Notes: generated by a model not told the origin, from the sequence alone. Shown: positions 25,752 to 34,989, numbered from the stretch's first letter. The stretch: 64,000 nucleotides of DNA from W0P28-013 sp963658575 (GCA_963658575.1 CAVKQB010000006.1:1-64000); one strand, 5' to 3'. A program made the numbers and translations.

Positions 25752-27200
25752 ATGAAACAGACGCTCGCAACATTGTACGAAAATTACGCCCACACGCAGC
25801 CCGACACCATTGTGCCGTTGGCGCAATCGGGCAGTAATCGCCGTTACTACCGCATAACCGCCGGCACGACTACTTGCATCGGTGTCGAAGGCGTGTCGAT
25901 AGCCGAAAATAGGGCGTTTGTCGCTCTGGCGCGCCACTTTGCAGCGCAGCAGTTGCCTGTGCCGCGCGTGCTGGCCTGCGCCGACGATTTTTCGTGCTAT
26001 CTGCAGCAGGATTTGGGCGCGCTCTCCCTATTCGATGCGCTGGCCGATGGGCGCACGTCGGGCATCTATTCCGAAAAAGAGAAACAGTTGCTGCGCAAAA
26101 CGGTGGCACTCCTGCCCGATGTGCAGTTTCGTGGGGCGCGCGGCCTCGATTTTTCGGTCTGCTATCCGCTGGCCGCCTTCGATGCGCGCTTGGTGGCGTT
26201 CGACCTCAACTATTTCAAATACTGTTTTCTGAAACCCGCCGGACTCGAGTTCGACGAAGTGGCTTTGCAAAACGATTTCGACCGCTTCGCGGAACTGCTG
26301 CTCGCCGACGATTTCCACACGTTCATGTACCGCGATTTTCAGGCGCGCAATGTGATGCTGAATGCTTGCGAAGAGCCATACCTTATCGATTTTCAAGGCG
26401 GTCTTCGCGGTCCGATTTACTACGATGTGGCGTCGTTTTTGTGGCAGGCCAAAGCCAACTATCCGTCCGATTTGCGCCGCGAGCTGATTGCCGTTTATCT
26501 GCAAAAATTATCTGAATATCAGCCTGTTGACGAGCAGCAGTTCATGCATCGATTGTGCTATTTCGTGCTGTTTCGCACGTTGCAAGTGTTGGGCGCGTAC
26601 GGTTTCCGTGGACTTGTCGAGCGCAAGGTGCATTTTTTGCAGAGCGTGCCGTTTGCCATGGCCAATCTGCGCGAATTGCTGGCGCAACCTTTCGCCGAAA
26701 TGCCCTATCTGTGCCAAATTTTGCGCTCACTGGCCGAAATGCCGAAGTGGCAACGCACATACATCGCCACGCCAGGGCGTTTGACGGTGCGCATTTTCAG
26801 TTTTTCGTACAAAAAAGGCATTCCCGACGATCTTTCGGGCAACGGCGGCGGCTACGTGTTCGACTGCCGCGCGACGCACAACCCCGGACGTTACGAAGCC
26901 TACAAAAAATCGACGGGCATGGATGCCGACGTAATCGATTTTCTCGAAAAAGACGGCGAAATCACCGTTTTTCTCCAATCGGTCTACGCCTTGGCCGATG
27001 CGCATGTGGCGCGCTATTTGCAGCGTGGCTTCACCGATTTGATGTTCTCGTTTGGCTGCACAGGCGGGCAACACCGCTCCGTGTATGCCGCCGAACATCT
27101 GGCGCAACATCTGGCCGCCAAGTTCGGCATCGATATCATACTCGAACACCGTGAACAACAGGTGGTTAAACGTTTTGTAAATGGCGTGCAAACTGCCTGA
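25752..27200 (+). CDS. Sugar kinase (AmgK-like) fused to a RapZ C-terminal domain
   Basis: 482 residues with two domains. Residues 1-330 are an aminoglycoside-phosphotransferase-type kinase: catalytic loop FMYRDFQARNVML near residue 193 and metal-binding YLIDFQGG near 212, with YLQQDLGALSLFDAL as the hinge. This type includes the anomeric MurNAc/GlcNAc kinase AmgK. Residues 350-482 match the C-terminal domain of RapZ (IFSFSYKKGIPDD, GGGYVFDCRATHNPG, FSFGCTGGQHRSVYAAEHL), which in Enterobacteria binds glucosamine-6-phosphate. The N-terminal P-loop domain of RapZ is absent. The following gene is a MurU-like nucleotidylyltransferase, so a cell-wall sugar salvage role with sugar-phosphate sensing is likely but not proven. 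Confidence 0.88.
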   Translation: MKQTLATLYENYAHTQPDTIVPLAQSGSNRRYYRITAGTTTCIGVEGVSIAENRAFVALARHFAAQQLPVPRVLACADDFSCYLQQDLGALSLFDALADGRTSGIYSEKEKQLLRKTVALLPDVQFRGARGLDFSVCYPLAAFDARLVAFDLNYFKYCFLKPAGLEFDEVALQNDFDRFAELLLADDFHTFMYRDFQARNVMLNACEEPYLIDFQGGLRGPIYYDVASFLWQAKANYPSDLRRELIAVYLQKLSEYQPVDEQQFMHRLCYFVLFRTLQVLGAYGFRGLVERKVHFLQSVPFAMANLRELLAQPFAEMPYLCQILRSLAEMPKWQRTYIATPGRLTVRIFSFSYKKGIPDDLSGNGGGYVFDCRATHNPGRYEAYKKSTGMDADVIDFLEKDGEITVFLQSVYALADAHVARYLQRGFTDLMFSFGCTGGQHRSVYAAEHLAQHLAAKFGIDIILEHREQQVVKRFVNGVQTA

Positions 27201-27213
27201 AAATGAGAAAATT

Positions 27214-27942
27214 ATGAAATGTCTGATTTTTGCGGCCGGACTCGGAACGCGCCTCAAGCCGCTCACCGACACCATGCCCAAAGCCATGGTTCCAGTCGCT
27301 GGAAAACCTTTGATAGAGCACCTTTTGCGCAAGCTGGCAGCGGCCGGTTTCGATGAGGCCGTTGTGAACGTACACCATTTTGCCGACCAAATTATCGATT
27401 TCGTGTCGCACCACGATTTTGGGCTGAAAATCGCCATCTCCGACGAACGCAACGCACTGCTCGAAACGGGCGGCGGCATCAAAAAGGCGCAGCCGCTGCT
27501 TGGCTCCGAACAGCCATTTTTGGCGCACAACGTCGATATTTTGTCTAATCTGAACTTGCGCGAATTTTACCAAATGCATCGCAGCGGCGATTTGGCCACG
27601 CTTCTCGTCGGGCAGCGCGCCACGAGCCGTTACCTGCTTTTCGATGACCAGCGGCGGCTTGTCGGCTGGACAAACGTGCAGACCGGCGAGGTGAAATCGC
27701 CCTATCCCGACCTCGACGTGCAGCGGTGCGAAAAACTCGCATTCGCCGGCATTCACGTCATCGAACCCGCCATTTTTCAATTGATGTGCGCATGGTCGGG
27801 ACGCTTTTCCATCATCGATTTTTACCTTTCGGTGTGCGCCGACCAAACCATTCGTGGCGTGGAAATACCGCACACAAAAATACTCGACGTCGGCAAAATC
27901 GATTCGCTCCTCGAAGCCGAAAAATTTCAAATTGACGATTAG
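27214..27942 (+). CDS. Sugar-1-phosphate nucleotidylyltransferase, MurU-like
   Basis: 242 residues from the ATG at 27214. The nucleotide-binding loop is CLIFAAGLGTRLKPLTD at residues 3-19, with the signature Lys in PKAMVPVAGKPLIEH near 22-36. Asp in AHNVDILSNL near 102 should bind Mg2+, and SGRFSIIDFYL near 205 is another typical segment. This NTP_transferase family makes nucleotide sugars; its neighbour is an AmgK-like kinase, which points to the AmgK/MurU route that makes UDP-MurNAc from recycled MurNAc and bypasses de novo synthesis. It follows the kinase by 13 bases in the same direction. It could instead be a mannose- or glucose-1-phosphate transferase. Confidence 0.85.
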   Translation: MKCLIFAAGLGTRLKPLTDTMPKAMVPVAGKPLIEHLLRKLAAAGFDEAVVNVHHFADQIIDFVSHHDFGLKIAISDERNALLETGGGIKKAQPLLGSEQPFLAHNVDILSNLNLREFYQMHRSGDLATLLVGQRATSRYLLFDDQRRLVGWTNVQTGEVKSPYPDLDVQRCEKLAFAGIHVIEPAIFQLMCAWSGRFSIIDFYLSVCADQTIRGVEIPHTKILDVGKIDSLLEAEKFQIDD

Positions 27943-28207
<265 letters not shown>

Positions 28208-28972
28208 ATGATCGACACGCACACACATATCTATACCGAAGAATTCGATGCCGACCGCGTCGCCGTGGTCGAACGTGCGCAAGCCGCTGGCGTGCAACGC
28301 GTAGTACTCGCCAACGAGGACAGCGCAAGCATCGAACGTTTGCAACGCACCGTGAGCGCATTTCCCGATTTCTGCGCCGCCGCCATGGGACTTCACCCCG
28401 AAAGCGTCAAGGCCGACTACCGCACCGAACTGCGCACCGTGAGCGACGCATTGGCCCAAGGCGGCTATTGCGCCATCGGCGAGATTGGACTCGACCTCTA
28501 TTGGGACACAACTTTTCGCGCCGAGCAGGTGGCCGCGTTCGAGCAACAAATCGATTGGGCATTGACACTCGACCTGCCCGTGGTGCTGCACGTGCGCAAA
28601 GCCTTTGCCGAAGCCTTCGCCTCGTTGGCGCGCTTTTCGGGCAAACCGCTTCGGGGCGTGTTTCACTGTTTCGGCGGCGGTGTGGAAGAGGCGCGCAAAG
28701 CCGTCTCGCTGGGCTTCTTTTTGGGCGTTGGCGGCGTGCTTACCTACAAAAATAGCCATCTGGCCGACATCGTATCGCCGATTGGCGTGGAACATCTGCT
28801 TTTGGAAACCGATGCACCCTATCTCGCGCCGGTGCCGCACCGAGGCAAACGCAACGAACCCGCTTTCGTGGTGGAAGTGGCGCACACGTTGGCCGAAATT
28901 TTCCGAATGCCCGTAGAAAAAATTGACGAAACAACCACCCGAAACGCCCTCGATTTGTTTCGACTGCCATAG
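28208..28972 (+). CDS. TatD-family metal-dependent hydrolase
   Basis: 254 residues, the usual length. Metal ligands: His5 and His7 in MIDTHTHIY, Glu in CAIGEIGLDLYW near 93, His in VVLHVRKA near 128, His in VFHCFGG near 152 and Asp in LLLETDAPYLAP near 200. The fold is a TIM barrel of the amidohydrolase superfamily; family members have exonuclease or deacylase activity, and the physiological substrate is debated. The gene stands alone between a repeat spacer and tRNA-Ser. Start choice is clear because the sequence upstream is repeat. Confidence 0.93.
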   Translation: MIDTHTHIYTEEFDADRVAVVERAQAAGVQRVVLANEDSASIERLQRTVSAFPDFCAAAMGLHPESVKADYRTELRTVSDALAQGGYCAIGEIGLDLYWDTTFRAEQVAAFEQQIDWALTLDLPVVLHVRKAFAEAFASLARFSGKPLRGVFHCFGGGVEEARKAVSLGFFLGVGGVLTYKNSHLADIVSPIGVEHLLLETDAPYLAPVPHRGKRNEPAFVVEVAHTLAEIFRMPVEKIDETTTRNALDLFRLP

Positions 28973-29171
28973 ACAAACAATCGCCGAACGGCTCGAAAAA
29001 TGTTGCTTATGCTTTGAAAATCAGTGTTTTAACCTTTTCTTGCCGTTTTGTTGTTTTTTTTGTGTGTAATATGCAAAAAAAATAGTAAATTGCGCTCGAT
29101 TTTAGGCGTACGAGAATGCCGCGAAATTAAAAACGCGAAAACAGAACGTCGCTTCCCTGAAATCGGAACTT

Positions 29172-29259
29172 GGAAAGATGCTCGAGTGGTTGAAGAGGCA
29201 CGCCTGGAAAGCGTGTATGCGCCAAAAGTGTATCAGGGGTTCGAATCCCCTTCTTTCCG
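29172..29259 (+). tRNA. tRNA-Ser(GGA)
   Basis: An 88-base type II tRNA with acceptor stem GGAAAGA/TCTTTCC, anticodon stem CACGC/GCGTG around the loop CTGGAAA (anticodon GGA) and T arm AGGGG-TTCGAAT-CCCCT. The long variable arm is characteristic of Ser tRNAs. The CCA end is not encoded. It lies 46 bases before exbB. Confidence 0.97.
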
Positions 29260-29305
29260 CTTAAACATTTGTAAATCAAATTACTAACTAAAAACAAAAC
29301 GCAAA

Positions 29306-30121
29306 ATGAAAAGAACATTTTCAATCCTGACACTTGCGGCACTCTTCTTCGTTGGAACAGCCGCAGTGGTTGTAGCACAAGACACGGCCGCAGTAGCCGA
29401 GCCCGCAGCCGAAGAGGTTGTCGACGAACAAGCCGCCGTTGTCGAAGAAGTGGCCAGCGAGGCAGCCGAAGAAGAAGTCGGACTGCACCAAACGCTGAAA
29501 ACCAAATTTATCGAAGGCGACGCAGGCTTCATGTCCACCGTGGCTTTCTGCTTGATTTTTGGTTTGGCTCTTTGCATCGAACGCATCATCTATCTCGGAC
29601 TTGCTTCGGTTGACTCCGACAAACTGCTCCGCGACGTGAACAAAGCGTGGGACGAGGGCGGCGTAGAAGCAGCATTGGAAGTGTGCCGCAACACCCGTGG
29701 CCCGATAGCCTCCATATTCTACCAAGGCCTCTCGCGCTACGACGAAGGCGTCGATAGCGTCGACAAAACCGTGGCTTCGTACGGCTCGGTACAACAGGGT
29801 CTGCTCGAGAAAAACCTCTCGTGGATCTCGCTGTTCATCGCCTTGGCTCCTATGTTGGGATTCATGGGTACGGTAGTCGGCATGATTCAGGCCTTCGATA
29901 AAATTCAACAAGCAGGCGATATCTCGGCAACCATCGTGGCCGGCGGTATCAAAGTAGCCCTGTTGACAACCGTATTCGGTCTTATCGTGGCCATCATCTT
30001 GCAAATCTTCTACAACTACATCTTGTCGCGCATCGACGTGCTTGTAAACGACATGGAAGACACCTCCATCTCGCTGCTCGACATCGTAGCCGAGAAGGCC
30101 AAAGCCGCCGAACAGAAATAA
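29306..30121 (+). CDS. exbB: ExbB/TolQ-type proton channel
   Basis: 271 residues. A signal-like or first hydrophobic segment (LTLAALFFVGTAAVVVA) is followed by an acidic low-complexity linker (EPAAEEVVDEQAAVVEEV) at about 35-60. The channel core follows: helix FMSTVAFCLIFGLALCIERI near 75, and the pair of helices ISLFIALAPMLGFMGTVVGMI near 170 and ALLTTVFGLIVAIILQIFY near 218, with the conserved GTV-G motif. It forms a pentameric proton channel that energises TonB or a related system. Three genes follow in the same direction (unknown membrane protein, two ExbD), so it is the first gene of an operon. Confidence 0.93.
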   Translation: MKRTFSILTLAALFFVGTAAVVVAQDTAAVAEPAAEEVVDEQAAVVEEVASEAAEEEVGLHQTLKTKFIEGDAGFMSTVAFCLIFGLALCIERIIYLGLASVDSDKLLRDVNKAWDEGGVEAALEVCRNTRGPIASIFYQGLSRYDEGVDSVDKTVASYGSVQQGLLEKNLSWISLFIALAPMLGFMGTVVGMIQAFDKIQQAGDISATIVAGGIKVALLTTVFGLIVAIILQIFYNYILSRIDVLVNDMEDTSISLLDIVAEKAKAAEQK

Positions 30122-30155
30122 ACCCATTTGTAGAGCAGAATAAAACCTTTTAATT

Positions 30156-30629
30156 ATGTCAAAATTTTTGGAAAAACTGCCGAAAATCGTGATGTGGACT
30201 CTGCTCCTCGTGTCGGTTGTCGTAGGCGTACTCTTCTTCGTCGGCGGAGGCGAAGAGGTCGAAATCAACGGCAATATGTGGAACCAACCACACTTTACCG
30301 ACGCGTTGCTCAACTGGTCGTACATCTTGTTCGGCATAGCGTGTCTGGTGGCGCTCTATTCGCTCGTCAGATTCGATAAATCGATATTCTTCAAGAAGAA
30401 AAAAGACAGCCTCACCATCTTCGACGTCATCTTTTTCAGCCTGATAGTGTTCGTCGTTGCATGGTTCTGCGGTAGCGATGCCTACATCGACATCGTCGGC
30501 TACGAAGGCACACAAAACGTTGGCTTCTGGTCGCAATTTACCGATGCGTGCATCATCGCTTCCTACATACTGTTTGCCGGAGCCTGCGTGAGCGTTCTCA
30601 TCTCGCTCTTCTTCAAACGTATAAGATAA
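30156..30629 (+). CDS. Four-helix membrane protein in the exbB-exbD operon
   Basis: 157 residues with transmembrane helices at about 13-30 (WTLLLVSVVVGVLFFVGG), 50-66 (WSYILFGIACLVALYSL), 85-105 (IFDVIFFSLIVFVVAWFCG) and 130-150 (IIASYILFAGACVSVLISLFF). No catalytic motif is visible. A gene of this type is common between exbB and exbD in Bacteroidota, so it is likely an accessory part of the proton-channel complex. The spacing is 34 bases to exbB and 26 to the first exbD. Function unknown. Confidence 0.85.
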   Translation: MSKFLEKLPKIVMWTLLLVSVVVGVLFFVGGGEEVEINGNMWNQPHFTDALLNWSYILFGIACLVALYSLVRFDKSIFFKKKKDSLTIFDVIFFSLIVFVVAWFCGSDAYIDIVGYEGTQNVGFWSQFTDACIIASYILFAGACVSVLISLFFKRIR

Positions 30630-30655
30630 AACCCAAAGCGTAAAAAACGAAAGTT

Positions 30656-31249
30656 ATGTCAAAACGTAAAGTTCAGGAAATCAATGCAAGCTCGATGGCC
30701 GACATTGCCTTTCTGCTTCTCATATTCTTTCTTGTAACGACAACCATGTCGGTCGACAAGGGACTGTCGCGGCGCTTGCCACCGCCCCTGCCACCCGATA
30801 TGGAAAAGCCGAACGCCGACGTTAAAAAACGCAACATATTCATCGTGCTTATCAACAGCCATAACCAGTTGCTGGTGCAGGGCGAACCGCTCGACGTGAA
30901 ACAGTTGCGCGAGAAGGCCAAAACCTTCATCAAAAACGAGGCGGCCGACCCGTCGCTGCCCGAACTTCTGCCCGTAGAGGTGGAAATCGACGGCCAGAAA
31001 GAGACTGTGATGACGACCAAAAACCACCTTATATCGTTGCAAAACGACCGTGGAACGCTCTATCAGAAGTACATTGAGGTGCAGAACGAACTTGTCGGCG
31101 CATACAACGACTTGCGCAACGAGTACTCACGCGCACGCTTCGGAGTAGCCTATGCGGAATTGGACGAAGAACGCCAAAAAGCCGTTCAAACCATCTATCC
31201 GCAGAAAATCTCGGAGGCGGAACCCAAAAACTATGGAGGAAAAAAATAA
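30656..31249 (+). CDS. exbD: ExbD/TolR-type biopolymer transport protein, first copy
   Basis: 197 residues. The one transmembrane helix has the family motif: SSMADIAFLLLIFFLVTTTM at about 11-30, where the Asp is the proton-carrying residue. The periplasmic part is long for an ExbD and contains a region (about 100-197) beyond the usual domain. It overlaps the second exbD by one base (the A of TAATG). Two different ExbD copies next to one ExbB are normal in Bacteroidota, so a mixed complex is likely. Confidence 0.92.
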   Translation: MSKRKVQEINASSMADIAFLLLIFFLVTTTMSVDKGLSRRLPPPLPPDMEKPNADVKKRNIFIVLINSHNQLLVQGEPLDVKQLREKAKTFIKNEAADPSLPELLPVEVEIDGQKETVMTTKNHLISLQNDRGTLYQKYIEVQNELVGAYNDLRNEYSRARFGVAYAELDEERQKAVQTIYPQKISEAEPKNYGGKK

Positions 31250-31722
31250 TGGCAAAAATACGTAAAGGCGAGAAAAAAGATGTGCCCGCCATCTCGACGG
31301 CATCGTTGCCAGACATCATCTTCATGCTGCTATTCTTCTTCATGGTCTCCACCTCGATGAAAGAAGTAACGTACAAAGTCGATATCCATGCGCCAGAAGC
31401 CACCGAGTTGCAATCGCTCGAAAAGAAATCGCTTGTGAGATTCATCTACATCGGCGAACCGAAAAAAGAGTTCAAAGGCAAATACGGTAGCGAAACACGC
31501 ATTCAACTCGACGACGCGTTTGCCGACGTATCGCAATTGGAAGAGTATGTGGTGCGCGAACGCGAGGCGATGCGCGAGGACGAGCAGAACCTGCTCACCA
31601 TCTCCATCAAAGCCGACCGCGACACGAAAATGGGCATCATCACCGACGTGAAACAGGCACTACGACGCGCCTACGCACTGAAGGTGAACTATGCCGCCGC
31701 ACCGCGCGCAGCCTCCTATTGA
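31249..31722 (+). CDS. exbD: ExbD/TolR-type biopolymer transport protein, second copy
   Basis: 157 residues. The transmembrane helix is ASLPDIIFMLLFFFMVSTSM at about 22-41, again with the essential Asp. The periplasmic domain contains RIQLDDAFADVSQLEEYV and ISIKADRDTKMGIITDVKQAL, which is the ExbD core 'D....G.V..V...'. It is the last gene of the exbB operon and is followed by a terminator. It differs enough from the first copy that both are probably needed. Confidence 0.92.
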   Translation: MAKIRKGEKKDVPAISTASLPDIIFMLLFFFMVSTSMKEVTYKVDIHAPEATELQSLEKKSLVRFIYIGEPKKEFKGKYGSETRIQLDDAFADVSQLEEYVVREREAMREDEQNLLTISIKADRDTKMGIITDVKQALRRAYALKVNYAAAPRAASY

Positions 31723-31745
31723 CGCTCGATAGCGAAACATTTTAG

Positions 31746-31786
31746 CGTGGGGACAGACCTTTTGAGAGTCTGCCCCCATGTTTTTT
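31746..31786 (+). terminator. Intrinsic terminator of the exbB operon
   Basis: GGGGACAGAC pairs with GTCTGCCCCC (one mismatch) around a loop of about ten bases, followed by ATG and a T run. Confidence 0.75.
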
Positions 31787-31814
31787 GTGGCACGTGGGCT
31801 GCCCAAACACACGC

Positions 31815-31851
31815 CGTTTGCCCCACATATCGAAAAAAAGTTGTACCTTTG
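31815..31851 (+). promoter_or_regulatory. Promoter of the acyltransferase-lipid cluster
   Basis: TACCTTTG at 31844-31851 matches the -7 consensus; CGTTTG at 31815-31820 is a possible -33 element with a slightly long spacer of 23 bases. The acyltransferase starts 60 bases downstream. Confidence 0.55.
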
Positions 31852-31911
31852 CCACGATTTTTTTGCTAAAATATCGCTTCTGTAAGCATTTTTGGCTGCA
31901 AATGTTTGATA

Positions 31912-33309
31912 ATGAGTGCAACAGGAAGAAGAAATAGCGTTGAAGCGCCGTCGCGCCTGAAAGCCGGCTGGGACTACCGAATCTACAAAAGTTATGTGCG
32001 CTGGATGCAAGACCACCTGCTCTACAAGCACGTGCATTACCTGAATATGGAGCGTGTGCCGCAGGCTGGCACGCCGTGCATCATCGTGTCGAACCACCAA
32101 AACTGCGCCAACGACCCGCTCGGCATACTGCTCGGCCTCGAAAACGAACTGCGCCCCTACGTCATAGCGCGCGCCGACGCCTTTTCGATTCACCCGCTAG
32201 TCGCCAAATTTTTCTACTGGATTGGCATGTTGCCCGCCTTTCGCATGGATTGGGACGGGGCAGAATCGCTCAAAAAAAACGATGAAATTTTTCGCATATC
32301 GGGCGGCAAACTGCTCGAAGGCAACCGGCTCATCATGTTTCCCGAAGGCACGCATCAGAACAAGCGTTTCTTGGGCGAATTTAAGTTTGGCTACACACGG
32401 CTGGCGTTTCTCACCGCCGAAATGGGCAATTTCGAGCGCGACGTAGTGATTTTGCCCGTGGCGCACCACTATTCGCGCTATTTCGGGCTGCAAGCCGACT
32501 TCATGGTAACTGTGGGCGAACCGATTTCGCTCGCGCCCTATTACGAACTCTACAAAAACAAGCCACGCACAGCGCAGCGCGAGGTGAACAAACTGGTGCG
32601 CACGCAGATAGAACAGATGATGCTCGACGTGCGCGATTTGGAAAACTACGACGCCATCGATTTTGTGCGCGAAACGTGGGGACGGCATTTTGCTGCCCAG
32701 CAGGGGCTGAATCCCGACTATCTGCCCGATAAATTGGCGAGCGACCGCCAACTTGTGGCGCAATTGGCGCAATTGGCGCAGGCGCAGGCCGCACAGCCCG
32801 ACGACGTGCAGAAACTATACGCCGACGCACGCACATTGCAGCGTGGCATCGCCGATTTGCGCATCACCGACAACCTTTTCGATGCTTGCCCATCGCATTT
32901 AGCGACGATTCTTGCACTTTTGGCACAGATTTTGCTGTTACCTTTATGGTTAATTGCGCTTTTTCCGCACGGAATAGTGTATAATGCGCCGAAATTGCTG
33001 CTCAAAAGCGACAAAATGTTTACAAACACGCTCATTTTCATACTCGATGTCGTGTTGCTTTTGCCGCTTTTTGCAGTGGCCACACTGCTGACTATGGGGC
33101 TCGCGTGGGGGCTTTGGTGGCAAGCCGCTGTTTGGATACTGCTTTGGCCTGCGTTGGCTTTGTTTGCGTGGTACGACTATCGCTGGATGCGGCGCACGTG
33201 GCAGGCGATTCGCTTCAAATGCCGAAAAAATCGGTCGAAAATCGCTGAACTGCGCAAATTGCGCGAACGTTTGCATCTGCAACTCGACAAGATATTGAAC
33301 ACCAAATAA
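31912..33309 (+). CDS. Glycerol-phosphate-type acyltransferase (PlsC superfamily)
   Basis: 465 residues from the ATG at 31912. The acyltransferase domain has IIVSNHQNCANDPLGI near residue 57 (a Bacteroidota form of the NH...D motif with five residues between His and Asp), MLPAFRMDWDG near 107 and IMFPEGTHQNKR near 140. After residue 330 come two pairs of transmembrane helices (LATILALLAQILLLPLWLIA and IFILDVVLLLPLFAVATLL, then WQAAVWILLWPALALFAW), so the enzyme sits in the inner membrane. The last 40 residues are basic and helical. It is the first gene of a cluster with a ketosynthase, two acyl carrier proteins and a dehydratase-like protein, so an acyl group made there may be its donor. Confidence 0.88.
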   Translation: MSATGRRNSVEAPSRLKAGWDYRIYKSYVRWMQDHLLYKHVHYLNMERVPQAGTPCIIVSNHQNCANDPLGILLGLENELRPYVIARADAFSIHPLVAKFFYWIGMLPAFRMDWDGAESLKKNDEIFRISGGKLLEGNRLIMFPEGTHQNKRFLGEFKFGYTRLAFLTAEMGNFERDVVILPVAHHYSRYFGLQADFMVTVGEPISLAPYYELYKNKPRTAQREVNKLVRTQIEQMMLDVRDLENYDAIDFVRETWGRHFAAQQGLNPDYLPDKLASDRQLVAQLAQLAQAQAAQPDDVQKLYADARTLQRGIADLRITDNLFDACPSHLATILALLAQILLLPLWLIALFPHGIVYNAPKLLLKSDKMFTNTLIFILDVVLLLPLFAVATLLTMGLAWGLWWQAAVWILLWPALALFAWYDYRWMRRTWQAIRFKCRKNRSKIAELRKLRERLHLQLDKILNTK

Positions 33310-33324
33310 TAAGGAGGATAAATC

Positions 33325-33726
33325 ATGAAAAAAATCGCATTTTTGGCTGTATGCGCCTTGATGGCTGTGGCTGCAACCGCAAAAACTCTGCCCGAAAAGG
33401 CCGCTAAATTTCTCGAAGTGGCTTTCCCCGAACGCACACTGCTGCTGCTCGATGCCAAAGTGAACTACGAGGTGATGCTCGACGACTACACCGAAGTCGA
33501 TTTCGATGCGAAAGGCAACTGGACTGAAATCAACGCCAAAAAACAGGGCGAAATTCCCAATTCGGCGGTGCCTGCAAAAATTCTGGAATCGATAGACAAA
33601 CATTTCCAAGGTCAGAAAATCGTAAAGATAGAGCGTGGCATGCGCGGCGACTACGAAGTGGAACTCATCAACGGCATCGAAATCAAGTTTAACCGCGATT
33701 TCATAATTACCGAAATAGACAAATAA
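33325..33726 (+). CDS. Secreted PepSY-like protein
   Basis: 133 residues. A signal peptide ends in ATAK near residue 20. The mature part has the PepSY-like pattern: AAKFLEVAFPERTLLLLDAK, YEVMLDDYTEVDFDAKGNW, and a repeat of the same theme in IVKIERGMRGDYEVELINGIEIKF. Such periplasmic proteins are frequent in Bacteroidota and are thought to bind or inhibit other proteins; the role is unknown. It starts 16 bases after the acyltransferase gene and 27 bases before the ketosynthase gene, so it belongs to the same transcript, which is an unusual place for it. Confidence 0.85.
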   Translation: MKKIAFLAVCALMAVAATAKTLPEKAAKFLEVAFPERTLLLLDAKVNYEVMLDDYTEVDFDAKGNWTEINAKKQGEIPNSAVPAKILESIDKHFQGQKIVKIERGMRGDYEVELINGIEIKFNRDFIITEIDK

Positions 33727-33753
33727 GTTATTGTAAATCAGAAAATTATACGA

Positions 33754-34971
33754 ATGAAGAGAGTAGTTATCACTGGTATGGGCATCTACTCGTGTCTCGG
33801 CACGAGCCTCGACGAGGTGCGCGATGCTCTGTACAATGGCAAATCGGGCATCGTGTTCGACCCTGAGCGCAAAGCAATGGGCTTTCGGTCGGCACTGACC
33901 GCCAAAATCGAGGTGCCCGACTTGAAAAAAGAGTTGAGCCGTTCGCAGCGCGCGTTCATGCCCGAACAGGCCAAATACGCCTATTGCGCCACCGTCGAAG
34001 CCTTGCGCAACGCCAAAATAGACCAAGATTATCTCGATGCACACGAAGTTGGGTTGCTTTATGGCAACGATAGTTCGGCCGACCCAACGGTGCGCGCAGT
34101 AGATATGATTCGCGAGAAAAAAGACACGACACTATGCGGCTCTGGAGCCATCTTCCAGTCGATGAACTCGACGGTAACGATGAATCTGGGCTGCATTTTT
34201 CATTTGAAAGGCATCAACCTGACGGTGTCGGGCGCGTGTGCCAGCGGTTCGCACGCCATCGGATTGGGCGCATTGCTCATTCAGAATGGGCTGCAGGATA
34301 TGGTTGTCTGCGGCGGCGCACAGGAGGTCAATCCCTTCTCCATCGGCTCGTTCGATGGCATTTCGGCGTTTTCGGTACGCGAGGACGAGCCGACCAAAGC
34401 CAGCCGTCCGTTCGATCGCGACCGCGACGGATTGGTGCCGGGCGGTGGTGCGGCCACTGTCATCATCGAAGAGTACGAACACGCCGTGAAACGCGGCGCA
34501 CCGATTTTGGCCGAACTTTTGGGCTACGGCTTCTCGTCGAACGGCGACCACATCTCGTCGCCCAACGTCGAAGGGCCAAGCCGTTCGCTGCAAATGGCCA
34601 TCAAGCGCGCCGGCATCGACATACGCGAAATAGGCTATGTGAATGCACACGCCACCTCGACACACGTTGGCGATGCGCAGGAAGCCAAAGCCATATACAA
34701 CATTTTCGGCGAACGCACGGTGGAGGTTACCTCTACCAAGTCGCAGACCGGCCACGAAATGTGGATGGCGGGTTCGAGCGAACTCATCTATTCGATGCTG
34801 ATGATGAAAAACGATTTCATTGCGGCGAACCTCAACTTCGAAAATCCCGACGAGGACAGCGCAAAACTGCTCATTCCCGACAAGCGCATCGAAAAACATT
34901 TCGACACATTCCTGTCAAACTCGTTTGGCTTTGGCGGCACCAACGCCACGCTCATCGTGCGCAACATGTAA
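33754..34971 (+). CDS. Beta-ketoacyl-ACP synthase (KAS I/II type)
   Basis: 405 residues with the full thiolase fold. The active-site Cys is C162 in SGACASGSHA; the two catalytic His residues are H299 in NAHATSTHVGD and H334 in SQTGHEMWMAG, and the C-terminal GFGGTNA is present. So it can carry out the decarboxylating Claisen condensation that extends an acyl chain. It is followed by two acyl carrier proteins and a dehydratase-like protein. It might be an extra fatty-acid enzyme or part of a pigment-like or unusual lipid pathway; a second set of housekeeping genes is not in this window. Confidence 0.93.
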   Translation: MKRVVITGMGIYSCLGTSLDEVRDALYNGKSGIVFDPERKAMGFRSALTAKIEVPDLKKELSRSQRAFMPEQAKYAYCATVEALRNAKIDQDYLDAHEVGLLYGNDSSADPTVRAVDMIREKKDTTLCGSGAIFQSMNSTVTMNLGCIFHLKGINLTVSGACASGSHAIGLGALLIQNGLQDMVVCGGAQEVNPFSIGSFDGISAFSVREDEPTKASRPFDRDRDGLVPGGGAATVIIEEYEHAVKRGAPILAELLGYGFSSNGDHISSPNVEGPSRSLQMAIKRAGIDIREIGYVNAHATSTHVGDAQEAKAIYNIFGERTVEVTSTKSQTGHEMWMAGSSELIYSMLMMKNDFIAANLNFENPDEDSAKLLIPDKRIEKHFDTFLSNSFGFGGTNATLIVRNM

Positions 34972-34989
34972 CCCGAAAAGAGAGGCTAT

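Noticed and set aside
29048..29287. Short plus-strand frame before exbB
   Set aside because: It runs through tRNA-Ser, so it is not a protein gene.
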